A DNA stretch of 64,000 bases from assembly GCF_902364355.1 (NCBI RefSeq), contig NZ_CABJDK010000001.1, forward strand, positions 306,264 through 370,263, read 5' to 3'. The notes beneath the pieces were generated by a model. The model saw only the letters and a list, made by a program, of their open reading frames with translations, was not told the DNA's origin and made no database searches. Shown here piece by piece: positions 1 to 7,461 of this stretch (positions are counted from its first letter, which is position 1; each line of letters starts with the position of its first letter). This stretch comes from Collinsella aerofaciens. Its GTDB lineage: Bacteria > Actinomycetota > Coriobacteriia > Coriobacteriales > Coriobacteriaceae. The translations under genes were made by a program, and so were the position numbers.

Positions 1-1
1 C

Positions 2-91
2 CTCATGCTCCATGCCCACAGCGTGTCCTTTACGCATCCCGTAACCGGCGAGCACATCCACATCGAAGCCCCTTGCCCCTGGGAGCCCTAA
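2..91 (+). CDS. C-terminal end of a probable RluA-family pseudouridine synthase (5' truncated by the window)
   Basis: The frame is open from the window edge to a TAA at 89-91 and encodes about 29 residues. They contain LHAHSVSFTHPVTGEHI, which resembles the closing strand of RluA/RluD-type synthases (His-rich strand, HPxTGE, then an acidic and proline-rich tail). These enzymes isomerise uridines in rRNA or tRNA. Only the tail is present, so the catalytic aspartate cannot be checked. The call rests on motif recognition of a short piece. Confidence 0.55.
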   Translation, partial: LMLHAHSVSFTHPVTGEHIHIEAPCPWEP

Positions 92-130
92 ACCACCACA
101 ATGGGAACAGGCACCTTTATGATGGTTTTG
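91..130. repeat. REP-like foldback, copy 1 of the CCACCACAA / GGCACCTTT family
   Basis: The sequence starts directly at the stop codon of the preceding gene. It contains ACCACCACAA, then ACAGGCACCTTT, then a degenerate inverted repeat of the first part. A better-preserved copy in the opposite orientation lies at 436-475, so the two bracket the hairpin array at 160-377. The form resembles REP elements mobilised by RAYT transposases, which is an inference; no RAYT gene is in the window. Confidence 0.6.
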
Positions 131-159
131 CCGCGATGGCTCAGCCGCGGTCCCAAAAC

Positions 160-377
160 GTCTCGATCTGTAACAGTTAGAACCCATTTTCCGGTCTATC
201 TGTTACAGATCGAGACATTCGAATCCCCTCAAGGGAATAATCTCAATCTGTAACAGTAACTCGGCAAAATCAGTCCCAGATGTTACAGATTGAGACAAAG
301 GGACGGCGCGGTTCGTAAGTATCTCGATCTGTAACATCTAGCCTGCTTTTAACGGTCTGGTTGTTACAGATTTAGAT
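160..377. repeat. Three tandem foldback units of about 80 bp
   Basis: Unit 1 has a perfect 17-bp inverted repeat (GTCTCGATCTGTAACAG at 160-176, its complement at 200-216). Unit 2 has a perfect 15-bp stem (241-255 and 281-295). Unit 3 has a 16-bp stem with two mismatches (321-336 and 362-377). Loops are 23-25 nt and the gaps between units are about 24 nt, so six copies of one 15-17-mer alternate in orientation. The loops are also related, sharing an A/T run followed by a GGTCT-like stretch, so this is a diverged tandem repeat. Confidence 0.85.
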
Positions 378-435
378 AAACCGGTAGACAACAAAAGTGG
401 CAGCGCCCGGGATGGTCGTTGCCGCTTTTCCATTG

Positions 436-475
436 ACCCACCACAAAGGTGCCTGTCCCCTTTGTGGTGGTTTTG
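436..475. repeat. REP-like foldback, copy 2, opposite orientation to copy 1
   Basis: CCACCACAAAGG and CCTTTGTGGTGG form a near-perfect inverted repeat around GTGCCTGTCC. The element ends about 15 bp from the stop of the DeoR-family gene, so it probably also forms a hairpin in that gene's 3' region. Confidence 0.65.
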
Positions 476-489
476 GCCTTGCCCCGCCG

Positions 490-1236
490 CTAGACCGTGA
501 TAACGTTGTCCATCGTCTGGTACTTGGCAGGCACCTCGCCCGCGGTGATGATCGTCGCGTCGCGGAAGTCCGCGAACTTGACGGGTGCCACCATGCCAAA
601 TTTGCTGGCATCAGAGATTACGAAGCGTTTGGCCGTATGGCGCATCGAGATGCGCTTGACCTGTGCCTCCTCGATATCGGGCGCCGTGAAGCCCTGCTCG
701 GCGGCAATGCCGTTAGAGCCCCAAAAGCCGCAGTTGAAGTTGTAGCGGTCTAGAGTTGCCAAGGCATCGGGGCCAACGAGCGCCTCGGTCTCGGGTTTGA
801 GCTCGCCGCCCAGCACCACGGTACGCATACCGCGCAAAGCGAGATGCTGAGCATGGAGCACGGAATCAGTCACATAGGTGACCCCTTCGAGATGCGGAAG
901 ATGCTCGATGAGCCTGAGCGTCGTCGAACCCGAATCGATGTACACAAAGCTCTCGGGCTCTACCAGCGCCGCCGCACGGGCGCAGATACGTTCCTTGTCG
1001 TCGTTATGGAGATCGCTGCGCTCATTAAGCGTTAGGTCGCGCGTCACGTGCGCGCGCTCCAGACTTGTCGCGCCTCCGTGCACCTTGGCGATACGGTGTG
1101 CTCGGTCGAGCGTCTGCAGGTCGCGCCGAATGGTAGACGCCGTCACGCCCAGGGCTTCGGCAAGCTCCGGCACGGTAACCGAGCCGGCCTGCTGAACCAT
1201 CGACACGATTGCGTTGAGCCTATCTTCCGCTAGCAT
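490..1236 (-). CDS. DeoR/GlpR-family transcriptional regulator
   Basis: This 248-residue protein begins with the DeoR helix-turn-helix (MLAEDRLNAIVSMVQQAG, then TASTIRRDLQTLD at about 32-44). The DeoR C-terminal sensor fold follows, with the sugar-phosphate-binding signature YIDSGSTT near residue 98. Family members repress sugar or polyol catabolic genes and are released by phosphorylated sugars. It lies 3 bp downstream of the Gfo/Idh/MocA dehydrogenase on the same strand, so the two are almost certainly co-transcribed and it is likely to regulate that gene. The effector cannot be read from sequence. Confidence 0.88.
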   Translation of the reverse strand: MLAEDRLNAIVSMVQQAGSVTVPELAEALGVTASTIRRDLQTLDRAHRIAKVHGGATSLERAHVTRDLTLNERSDLHNDDKERICARAAALVEPESFVYIDSGSTTLRLIEHLPHLEGVTYVTDSVLHAQHLALRGMRTVVLGGELKPETEALVGPDALATLDRYNFNCGFWGSNGIAAEQGFTAPDIEEAQVKRISMRHTAKRFVISDASKFGMVAPVKFADFRDATIITAGEVPAKYQTMDNVITV

Positions 1237-1239
1237 CGC

Positions 1240-2319
1240 TTACTCCTCCTCGGGGTACACGACTCCCCAGTCGGCGCGTAGCTTGGTCATCAGCTCCATA
1301 ACATCAGAAGCATAGCCCAGAAGCTCACGCTTAGAGTCGTCGCCGGCAACGGCCTTCTCAAGATCGGCCATCTCATAGCAAAGGGCGTAAGCCTCGGTGC
1401 CGGCGTGGACCTCCTCGCGGTGGCCGTCCGCAGTCCACACGATAGTCGCGTGATCGGCGCGCGGATACTCGTTGACCTCGATATAGCACTTATCGAAGCT
1501 AATAATCGAGCGCTTGGGTTGCTTGGAGTGGAGCGTGAGGCTCACAACACCCAGCTGCTGCTCGGCATTACGGCAGACGATGCCGCCCGCAACGTCAACA
1601 CCGGTCTCACAGGTGTTGCCCAACGAAACGACCTCAATGGGCTGGCTTGCCATAAAGAGACGCATGACGGACAGGGCATACACGCCAATGTCGAGCATGG
1701 CACCGCCAGCAAGGTTGCGGTTGTAGAAGCGATTGGTCAGATCGCCGTACTCCTTGTAGCTACCAAAGTTGAGCTGGGCGAGGTTCATGCGACCAAACTC
1801 GCCGGCATCCATGCGACGGCGCAGCTCTTGATACAAGGGCATATGAAGCACCGTGGTGGCGTCCATGAGGACGACGCTGTGCTCGTCGGCGATGGCACGC
1901 GCCTCGTCGAGCTCAGCGGAATTGAGGGTAATGGCTTTCTCGCAGAGCACGTGCTTGCCGGCGGCCAGCGCGTCACGCAGATAGGTGATATGCGTGTTGT
2001 GCGGCGTGGTGATATAGACGGCGTCGATGCCCGGATCGGCGTAGAGGTCCTCAACCGATTCATAGACCTTCTCGATGCCATACTGCTCAGCAAAAGCCTG
2101 AGCCTTGGACAGCGTACGGTTGGCGACGCCCGCAAGCTTGCGGCCGGCAAGAGCGAGAGACTGGGCCATCTGGTTGGCGATAACGCCGCACCCGATCACA
2201 GCCCAACGAAGCTCGGGAGCCGTAAAAATATCGTCGGGGAACGGCTTGTCCTGGACCGAAGCGAACGCTGCTTTTGCGGCTGCCGCGGAGTCGAGTGGAG
2301 CCTGCTTGGAATCTACCAT
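1240..2319 (-). CDS. Gfo/Idh/MocA-family NAD(P)-dependent oxidoreductase
   Basis: The protein has about 359 residues. The Rossmann motif VIGCGVIANQMA lies near the N-terminus, and the family motifs YITTPHNTHI and GKHVLCEKAIT (EKP-loop equivalent) follow. Members oxidise or reduce sugars and inositols, or their phosphates. The start chosen is the ATG at 2317-2319, which has AGGAGG five bases upstream; the frame also opens 19 codons earlier but without a ribosome-binding site. The gene leads an operon with the DeoR regulator behind it. The substrate is unknown. Confidence 0.88.
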   Translation of the reverse strand: MVDSKQAPLDSAAAAKAAFASVQDKPFPDDIFTAPELRWAVIGCGVIANQMAQSLALAGRKLAGVANRTLSKAQAFAEQYGIEKVYESVEDLYADPGIDAVYITTPHNTHITYLRDALAAGKHVLCEKAITLNSAELDEARAIADEHSVVLMDATTVLHMPLYQELRRRMDAGEFGRMNLAQLNFGSYKEYGDLTNRFYNRNLAGGAMLDIGVYALSVMRLFMASQPIEVVSLGNTCETGVDVAGGIVCRNAEQQLGVVSLTLHSKQPKRSIISFDKCYIEVNEYPRADHATIVWTADGHREEVHAGTEAYALCYEMADLEKAVAGDDSKRELLGYASDVMELMTKLRADWGVVYPEEE

Positions 2320-2369
2320 ATGTGCCTCCTGTGTCATAGAACGTCTTGCATTTCGGATAGCTCTATATT

Positions 2370-2403
2370 CGCACAAACACGCGCGTCTGTGCGTGTTTGT
2401 GCG
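2370..2403. promoter_or_regulatory. Candidate operator upstream of the dehydrogenase-DeoR operon
   Basis: CGCACAAACACG (2370-2381) is mirrored exactly by CGTGTTTGTGCG (2392-2403), a 12-bp inverted repeat with a 10-bp spacer. A possible -10 (TATAGA read on the minus strand, near 2362-2367) lies just downstream, so a bound repressor would cover the promoter. Further CGCA-type half-sites occur at about 2455-2495. Assignment to the adjacent DeoR protein is inferred from position. Confidence 0.5.
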
Positions 2404-2596
2404 TATCTCACCGCTAAACGGTCATTTTTGTCCCGTAAACGGCGCATCTATACGCATATTCACGCAATCCCACGCACGCAAATACGCACAAATGCGAACC
2501 GGTCATTGCTCAGAGACAGGGGCTTATGCTTAGAACTCAAAAGACAGGATGATCCGCTTCGCCTCGTCGCTCATGGCGCGCTGCAGCTCTAAGGAC

Positions 2597-2706
2597 CGTC
2601 CCAAACTGCCGACAGAAAAGGAACGTTCCAAACTGCAGACAGAAAAAGAACGTCCCCAGGCGCCGGCATTTCAAGAGCACTCATTTAAGTCTGTCCCCAA
2701 TGAGTG
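2597..2706. repeat. Tandem 27-bp repeat and adjacent short hairpin
   Basis: A 27-bp unit containing CCAAACTGC and GACAGAAAA occurs twice in tandem (2597-2623 and 2624-2650) with a partial third start at 2651-2657. At 2678-2685 and 2699-2706 CACTCATT and AATGAGTG form an 8-bp hairpin around a TCTGTCCCC loop. Both look like decayed REP-type elements. The stretch 2404-2762 contains no supportable gene. Confidence 0.6.
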
Positions 2707-2726
2707 GGAGTAATCAGAGACCCTTT

Positions 2727-2762
2727 GCGAGGGAGGCCGGACGTGGCCTTCCTCGTTTTTAT
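2727..2762 (+). terminator. Rho-independent terminator reading rightward
   Basis: A GC-rich hairpin (GAGGGAGGCC with GGCCTTCCTC) is followed by GTTTTTATT. No plus-strand gene ends here now. It may belong to a deleted gene or guard the adjacent insertion element. Confidence 0.6.
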
Positions 2763-2765
2763 TCA

Positions 2766-2971
2766 TGGACTTTAGTCCGTGCCGCGCGGCACGCGCGGCA
2801 TAGAAAGCCACCCGCTCAGCGGGTGGAGGCCAATTTCCGCTACGCGACAAAAACCTTCCCCCTAGCATGAGGATTGTTCAGGTCATCATACTAGGGGGAA
2901 GGTGATTGCTGTGGCCCAGAAAGCCAACAGCCTCGCGCACACGAAATGGCTGTGCAAGTACCGCATCGCAC
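2766..2971 (+). mobile_element. IS200/IS605-family left end with the first codons of tnpA
   Basis: Two hairpins come first: CCACCCGC/GCGGGTGG near 2812-2832, and CCTTCCCCCTAG/CTAGGGGGAAGG spanning about 2863-2903, which would sequester a ribosome-binding site as in IS200. A GTG start follows, reading MAQKANSLAHTKWLCKYRI, the typical N-terminus of IS200 TnpA. Homology stops after about 20 residues where unrelated sequence begins, so the HUH motif and catalytic tyrosine are absent. This is a dead left end, not an active element. Confidence 0.8.
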
Positions 2972-3188
2972 CGAGGTCAAGCTCATCGCCGCCATCGTCG
3001 AGAAGCACCCCAAGGTGCGCTTTGCCGCGAGCCGCACCTCGGCCCACGCCGACCTCTACGACCGTATGGAGCAGGCCCTGTGCGAGCGCGTGGCCAACGC
3101 GGTGGAGGTCGTCCGCTCCGACATCAGCCCCGCGCTTCTTGTCCACACCGGTCCAAACCTCGTGGGTGTGGCGGTCCAGGGACTCTAG
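2972..3188 (+). pseudogene. 3' fragment of a DegV-like gene fused to the IS200 remnant
   Basis: From the IS200 breakpoint a different frame encodes about 72 residues ending ISPALLVHTGPNLVGVAV, which resembles the C-terminal strand of DegV-family fatty-acid-binding proteins (HTGPG motif). No start codon or upstream half is present. The fragment is out of frame with the tnpA start, so a deletion or IS-mediated rearrangement joined the two. The DegV identity is motif-based and moderate. Confidence 0.5.
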
Positions 3189-3223
3189 CGGAGGCGGGGC
3201 GTCCTGCCCCAAAAACAAATGCA

Positions 3224-3275
3224 AAAGACGAGCACTTCTTGCCGCTCAATTGGCAAGAAGCGCTCGTCTTTTCTT
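3224..3275. terminator. Strong bidirectional terminator at the end of the ROK/PTS operon
   Basis: A stem of about 20 bp (AAAAGACGAGC, one mismatch, CTTCTTGCC) closes on an 8-nt loop and ends in T-runs on both strands. It separates the degV fragment from the convergent ROK-kinase operon. Confidence 0.9.
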
Positions 3276-3304
3276 AACGCGTTGTATGGCGGAGAGAGCG
3301 CAAG

Positions 3305-4189
3305 TTACGCGAGCGCCCTTCTTGCCAGCTCGGCCGCGCCGAGGATTCCTTGGTCGCCGCCGCAGCCCGGGGCGCAGATGTAGCTCTCCATGTCCTTAAG
3401 CTCGGCGGTCTGGATGTAGCCACCCAGATATTCGAGGGTCTTCTTGCGGACGATGCCGTAGAGCTGCTCCTGGTGCATCACGCCGCCGCCGAGGACGATG
3501 CGGCGAGGCGAGTACATGAGCACGAGGTTCGCGCACATCTGCCCCAGATAATCCCCCTCGAGCGCCCACACCTCATCGTTGTCCGCGAGCTCGGCCGCGG
3601 GCTTTCCCCAGCGCGCGGCGATGGCGGGGCCGGAGGCGAGCCCCTCGAGACAGCTCGCGTGGCTCGGGCAGACGCAGCGTCCCTCCTCGGTGGGACGGGT
3701 CCTTACCAGCATGTGACCGGCCTCGGGGTGCAGCATACCGTGAAGGAGTCTGCCCGCGCACATGACGCCCGCGCCCACGCCGGTGCCGATGGTCACGTAG
3801 ACGGCGTCCTCGAGCCCCTTGCAGCAGCCGAAGACCACTTCGCCGAGGCAGGCAACGTTAACGTCCGTGTCGTAGGCCACCGGAATCCCGAGGTCGTCGG
3901 CGAACGCGGCGCGAAGACCATGGCCTCGCCACGCGAGCTTGGGCGTCTGGAGGATGGAGCCGTAGCGCTCGTCGTTGGGGTCGACGCAGGTCGGGCCGAA
4001 GGCGCCGATGCCCAACGCGTCCACATCGCGGGCGGTGAACCACTCGATCATCTGCGGGACGGTCTCGGCGGGCGTAAGCGTCGGGGTCTCCATACGGTCG
4101 AGGACCTCGCCGTCGCCGGACACCACGGCACAGACCATCTTGGTCCCGCCGGCTTCGAGGGCGCCGAGCCTCATTTGCTTTTCGCTCAT
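3305..4189 (-). CDS. ROK-family sugar kinase, fructokinase-like
   Basis: The protein has 294 residues. LGALEAGGTK at the N-terminus is the phosphate-binding loop, DTDVN (about 107-111) holds the catalytic aspartate, and GTGVGAG is the second nucleotide loop. The zinc signature is GH near 158-159 followed by CVCPSHASCLEGLASGPAI. The CPxHxxCLEG variant and the following GLASGPAI resemble the bacterial fructokinase (YdhR/GmuE-like) branch rather than glucokinases. It is the last gene of the PTS-GH172 operon, where it would phosphorylate the free sugar released by the glycosidase. Fructose is the best guess but is not proven. Confidence 0.85.
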   Translation of the reverse strand: MSEKQMRLGALEAGGTKMVCAVVSGDGEVLDRMETPTLTPAETVPQMIEWFTARDVDALGIGAFGPTCVDPNDERYGSILQTPKLAWRGHGLRAAFADDLGIPVAYDTDVNVACLGEVVFGCCKGLEDAVYVTIGTGVGAGVMCAGRLLHGMLHPEAGHMLVRTRPTEEGRCVCPSHASCLEGLASGPAIAARWGKPAAELADNDEVWALEGDYLGQMCANLVLMYSPRRIVLGGGVMHQEQLYGIVRKKTLEYLGGYIQTAELKDMESYICAPGCGGDQGILGAAELARRALA

Positions 4190-4268
4190 GTGATCCTCCT
4201 TACAAAGGGACGCCCGCAGTCATGGTCAACCGCGGGCGCCCATAACGTTGGCTTGTTTCGAGGCGACC

Positions 4269-5393
4269 CTACCTGGGCACGCGGTCCTGCCTCGCGGCAA
4301 ACGGGGCGAGCACGGCGTGCGGCTCGCTTTGGTACCAGTAGGCGACGGTGGAGATGTCGTCCTCGCGCTCGTAGAGCTTGATGTCGTCGTTGCCGAGGTC
4401 CTGGAACGTCACGCGCAGGTCCTCCTTGAACGAGATCGGGTCGGGAAGGTGCCACCTGTAGAGGCCGTGCCTGGGCAGCGCGTCGTCGTTAGTCGCGAGC
4501 ATCGGATTCGGGTTCGGCTTGCCCGCGCTGAAGCGGTCGCGCGTGGCGTCGCGCGTCGAGCGGTACGGGTAGCCGGCGAACAGCGTGTTGAAGCACTGCG
4601 CCTCGGGCAGCGCGTGGGGCGGCCTGTCGAGGAAGGCCCAGGCACCGCCGAAGTAGTCCTCGGCTCCCGTCGAGGTGACCGTGGGGAACTCCTCGTCGCC
4701 GTCGAGGAAGAACTTCATCTCGCCCTCGCCCCACCAATAGCGCTCCAGGGCGCACAGGGCCATGTAGGTGCCGACGTAGTAGCCCTTGCCGCGCACGCCG
4801 TCGAGCACGGTGTAGTCGACGCCCCTGCGGGTGCTGCGCTCGCGGTTAAAGCGGGCGTGGAAGTACATGGCGTCGTCCGGCACGTCGGTGAGCGCGTAGT
4901 TGAACGTGTAGAAGATGTACTTAATGAACCCGGGGTGCTCGCTCGTAAGCGTGACCTTGGCGTGCTTCCTGAAGGGCATCTCGAAGTAGCAGTTCATGCC
5001 GCCCGTCGGGTTCACGCAGATGGGCATCGAGTTGACGATGGCGCGCTCACCGAAGCCGTTGCAGAAGAAGTCGCCGACAGGGCACTCGACCGAGGGGGTC
5101 TCCTCGTCGTCCCAGTAGAAGCGCAGCACGAGGTCACGCATGACGAAGCTGCCAGCGGCGGTCTTGTCGGGGACGGTCATCCAGATGTGGCGGATGATGC
5201 CGGGACCCTCGATGTCCGCGAGCGTGATGGTCTCGCCGGACTCAAGGGGCACGCAGCACGAGCCCTTGCGGCCGACGCCGAGGTGGCTGGCCGACATGGC
5301 GGCGCGGCCCTTCTCGCCCGTGATGTTCTCGGGGGTGATGGCGCGGCTTTCCTCACCGCCGTGCATCCACACGTCCTTAAGGAACTCTCTCAT
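4269..5393 (-). CDS. GH172 (DUF2961) glycoside hydrolase
   Basis: This 374-residue protein has no signal peptide and is predicted cytosolic. Family marks are GPGIIRHIWMTVP near residue 65, LRFYWDDEETPSVECPVGDFF, and TSTGAEDYFGGAW in the second half. Characterised GH172 enzymes act on alpha-D-fructofuranosides (a difructose dianhydride I synthase/hydrolase) or on alpha-D-arabinofuranosides. Its place between a PTS and a fructokinase-like kinase favours a fructose-containing disaccharide or dianhydride. AGAGGAGG upstream supports the ATG. The exact substrate is inference. Confidence 0.82.
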   Translation of the reverse strand: MREFLKDVWMHGGEESRAITPENITGEKGRAAMSASHLGVGRKGSCCVPLESGETITLADIEGPGIIRHIWMTVPDKTAAGSFVMRDLVLRFYWDDEETPSVECPVGDFFCNGFGERAIVNSMPICVNPTGGMNCYFEMPFRKHAKVTLTSEHPGFIKYIFYTFNYALTDVPDDAMYFHARFNRERSTRRGVDYTVLDGVRGKGYYVGTYMALCALERYWWGEGEMKFFLDGDEEFPTVTSTGAEDYFGGAWAFLDRPPHALPEAQCFNTLFAGYPYRSTRDATRDRFSAGKPNPNPMLATNDDALPRHGLYRWHLPDPISFKEDLRVTFQDLGNDDIKLYEREDDISTVAYWYQSEPHAVLAPFAARQDRVPR

Positions 5394-5405
5394 CGTCGAC
5401 CTCCT

Positions 5406-5804
5406 CTATTCGTCGTCGTCGCACTCGGCGGAACTGGCACCGTTCACGTAGATGATCTGCTGGCGCGCCTCGTTGACGAGGGCGTCGAAGTCGAGTTTCT
5501 CGTCGGGGCGCGCGAGCGCGACCGTCATGGCGAGCGGGAGGTTGACACCCGCGATCACGTGGATCCGGTCGGAGGCGAAGCGGGAAAAGCGCTGGTTCAC
5601 GCTGCCGCCGTACGCGTCGGTGAGGACGACGACCTCGTCAGTGCCCGAAAGAGCCGCCTCGACCGCCGCGTCGAGCCCCTCGCCGTTGTCGTTCACGTAG
5701 GCGCACACGGCGTTGACGGCGTCGCCCTTACCCGTAAGGAACTCGAGGGTGTCCTTGAAGCCCTGGGCGAGAAGGGAATGGCTCGCCACAACTATCTTTC
5801 TCAT
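5406..5804 (-). CDS. PTS system mannose-family EIIA component
   Basis: The 132-residue protein begins MRKIVVASHSLLAQG; His9 is the expected phosphorylation site, accepting phosphate from HPr. VVLTDAYGGSVNQRF matches the substrate-domain loop of EIIA-Man. It is a separate polypeptide, not fused to EIIB as in E. coli ManX. It sits between EIID and the GH172 gene with 12-26-bp gaps, so it belongs to the same transcript. The acidic tail (ECDDDE) is unremarkable. Confidence 0.92.
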   Translation of the reverse strand: MRKIVVASHSLLAQGFKDTLEFLTGKGDAVNAVCAYVNDNGEGLDAAVEAALSGTDEVVVLTDAYGGSVNQRFSRFASDRIHVIAGVNLPLAMTVALARPDEKLDFDALVNEARQQIIYVNGASSAECDDDE

Positions 5805-5830
5805 TGATTCACCAATCTCTTGGGTCGAAG

Positions 5831-6664
5831 CTAGGCGAGGATGCCGGCGGCGGAGGCGACCATCGCGAGGACGATCACCACGAGGATGAGGGCCGTCATG
5901 CTCGCGTTCTTCTTGGTAAGAAGGTAATACGCGCTTCCCGTGATGGCGGCGGGGATCATGGCAGGCAGGATCTTGTCGAGCAGCGGCTGAATCTCCATCG
6001 CGACGTCGCCGAAGCTGAAGCTAATCGGGCAGGTGACGCCGATGACCGAGGCGATGAGGCAGCCGACCACGGTGAGGCCGAGCACGGAGGCGGCGGCAGT
6101 GAGGTTGGGAAGCTTCTCGCTGAAGTCGGTGACGAGCTTCACGCCCTGCTTGTAGCCGAACTCGAGGGCGTGCATGCGGACCCAGAAGATGGCCAGGATG
6201 AGCGCGAACCAGATGCCGGCTCCCACGGGGTTGCCCTCGATGGCCATGTAGGCGGCGATGGAGCCCATGATGGTCGGGATCATGGTCATGAGCAGGGAGT
6301 CGCCGACGCCGGCGAGCGGTCCCATGGTGCCGATCTTCAGGTCTTGGACGGCGTCCGCCGCCGCTAGGCCGTCGCGCTCCTCCATGGCCACGCAGGCGCC
6401 AAGGATGATGGCGGCGAGCCAAGGCTGGGTGTTGTAGTAGCGGAAGTGGTTGTTGAGCGCTTGCTTATAGTCCTCGTCGTTCGTGTAGATCTTCCTCAGG
6501 ACCGGCGAGAGGGCGTAGGCGACTGAGGCGCCCTGCTGGGTCTGGTAGTTGAAGGTGCACACGCTCATGAGCCAGCGCCAGTTCGCGTTGCGCAGGTCCT
6601 TCTTGGTGACCTTGTAGCCGGAGGGCTTGCCCTCGGCGACGGCGGTGATGTTCTCGTTTTCCAT
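5831..6664 (-). CDS. PTS system mannose/fructose/sorbose-family EIID component
   Basis: The 277-residue protein matches the EIID family from KKDLRNANWRWLMSVCTFNYQ onward, with the conserved block MGPLAGVGDSLLMTMIPTIMG and several hydrophobic segments in the C-terminal half (one near 160, others after about 195). With EIIC it forms the membrane channel that moves the sugar. The ATG is 2 bp past the EIIC stop, consistent with translational coupling. Confidence 0.95.
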   Translation of the reverse strand: MENENITAVAEGKPSGYKVTKKDLRNANWRWLMSVCTFNYQTQQGASVAYALSPVLRKIYTNDEDYKQALNNHFRYYNTQPWLAAIILGACVAMEERDGLAAADAVQDLKIGTMGPLAGVGDSLLMTMIPTIMGSIAAYMAIEGNPVGAGIWFALILAIFWVRMHALEFGYKQGVKLVTDFSEKLPNLTAAASVLGLTVVGCLIASVIGVTCPISFSFGDVAMEIQPLLDKILPAMIPAAITGSAYYLLTKKNASMTALILVVIVLAMVASAAGILA

Positions 6665-6666
6665 GG

Positions 6667-7452
6667 TTACTCATCCTCTCCGATGAAGGCGTCTGCGGAA
6701 GCGTGGGCGGCGAGCTCGGTGTCCCTCTCGGCACGCTGGTAGAACGCAATCGCGAGGGCAACGCCGACGATGGCGGCGCCGATGATGGGCACGTTCAGGA
6801 AGGCCGAGAGGAAGAAGCCGGCGAGCAGGTACTGGAAGTACTTGGCGGTTGGCATGTAGCGGAGCAGCATGGCGATACCGACGGCCGGGAGCATCTTGCC
6901 GGCGAGGGTGAGGCCGGAGAGGAACCACTGGGGCATGACCTCGAGGAGCCAGTTGACGGCGGGCTGGCCGAGCGTCACGGAGACAAAGACGGGCAGGGCG
7001 GCGCACAGGCCGAAGAGCGCGGGGCAGACCCACAGGATGGCGTTCATCTGATTGAACTTACCCTCGTTGCAGAACTTCTGGGACTTCTCGACGACAAAGC
7101 CGTTGAGGATCTTGGCGACGACGTCGAGCTGGATGCCGAGCATGCCGACCGGCAGGCCGATGGCGAGGCCCGTGTCGGAGCCCAGGGTCACGCCGTAGGC
7201 GGTGGCGATGATGGCCATCGTGCCGTAGTCGGGAATGGAGGAGCCGCCGAAGCCCGCGACGCCGAGCTGCATGAGCTGAATGGTGCCGCCGATGACAAGG
7301 CCGGTCTTCCAGTCGCCCATGACGACTCCGGTGATGAGGCCCCAGAAAACGGCGTAATTGACGAAGATCATCGGGATGCCGTAGTAGTCCACGTGCTTGA
7401 TGAAGGCCAGCAGGGTCAAAAGGACGACCTGCAGGATAGTGAAGTTGACCAT
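6667..7452 (-). CDS. PTS system sorbose/mannose-family EIIC component
   Basis: The 261-residue integral membrane protein carries family motifs near the N-terminus (FVNYAVFWGLITGVVMGDWKT truncated here to its core FWGLITGVVMGDW) followed by GTIQLMQLGVAGFGG. Roughly seven to eight hydrophobic segments are apparent. AAGGGGG upstream supports the ATG. It lies 9 bp downstream of EIIB and encodes the channel partner of EIID. Confidence 0.95.
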   Translation of the reverse strand: MVNFTILQVVLLTLLAFIKHVDYYGIPMIFVNYAVFWGLITGVVMGDWKTGLVIGGTIQLMQLGVAGFGGSSIPDYGTMAIIATAYGVTLGSDTGLAIGLPVGMLGIQLDVVAKILNGFVVEKSQKFCNEGKFNQMNAILWVCPALFGLCAALPVFVSVTLGQPAVNWLLEVMPQWFLSGLTLAGKMLPAVGIAMLLRYMPTAKYFQYLLAGFFLSAFLNVPIIGAAIVGVALAIAFYQRAERDTELAAHASADAFIGEDE

Positions 7453-7461
7453 ATTTCCCCC

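Noticed and set aside
160..377. CRISPR-like regular repeats
   Set aside because: The repeat alternates in orientation, the intervening pieces are related rather than unique, there are only six short copies and no cas genes are present.
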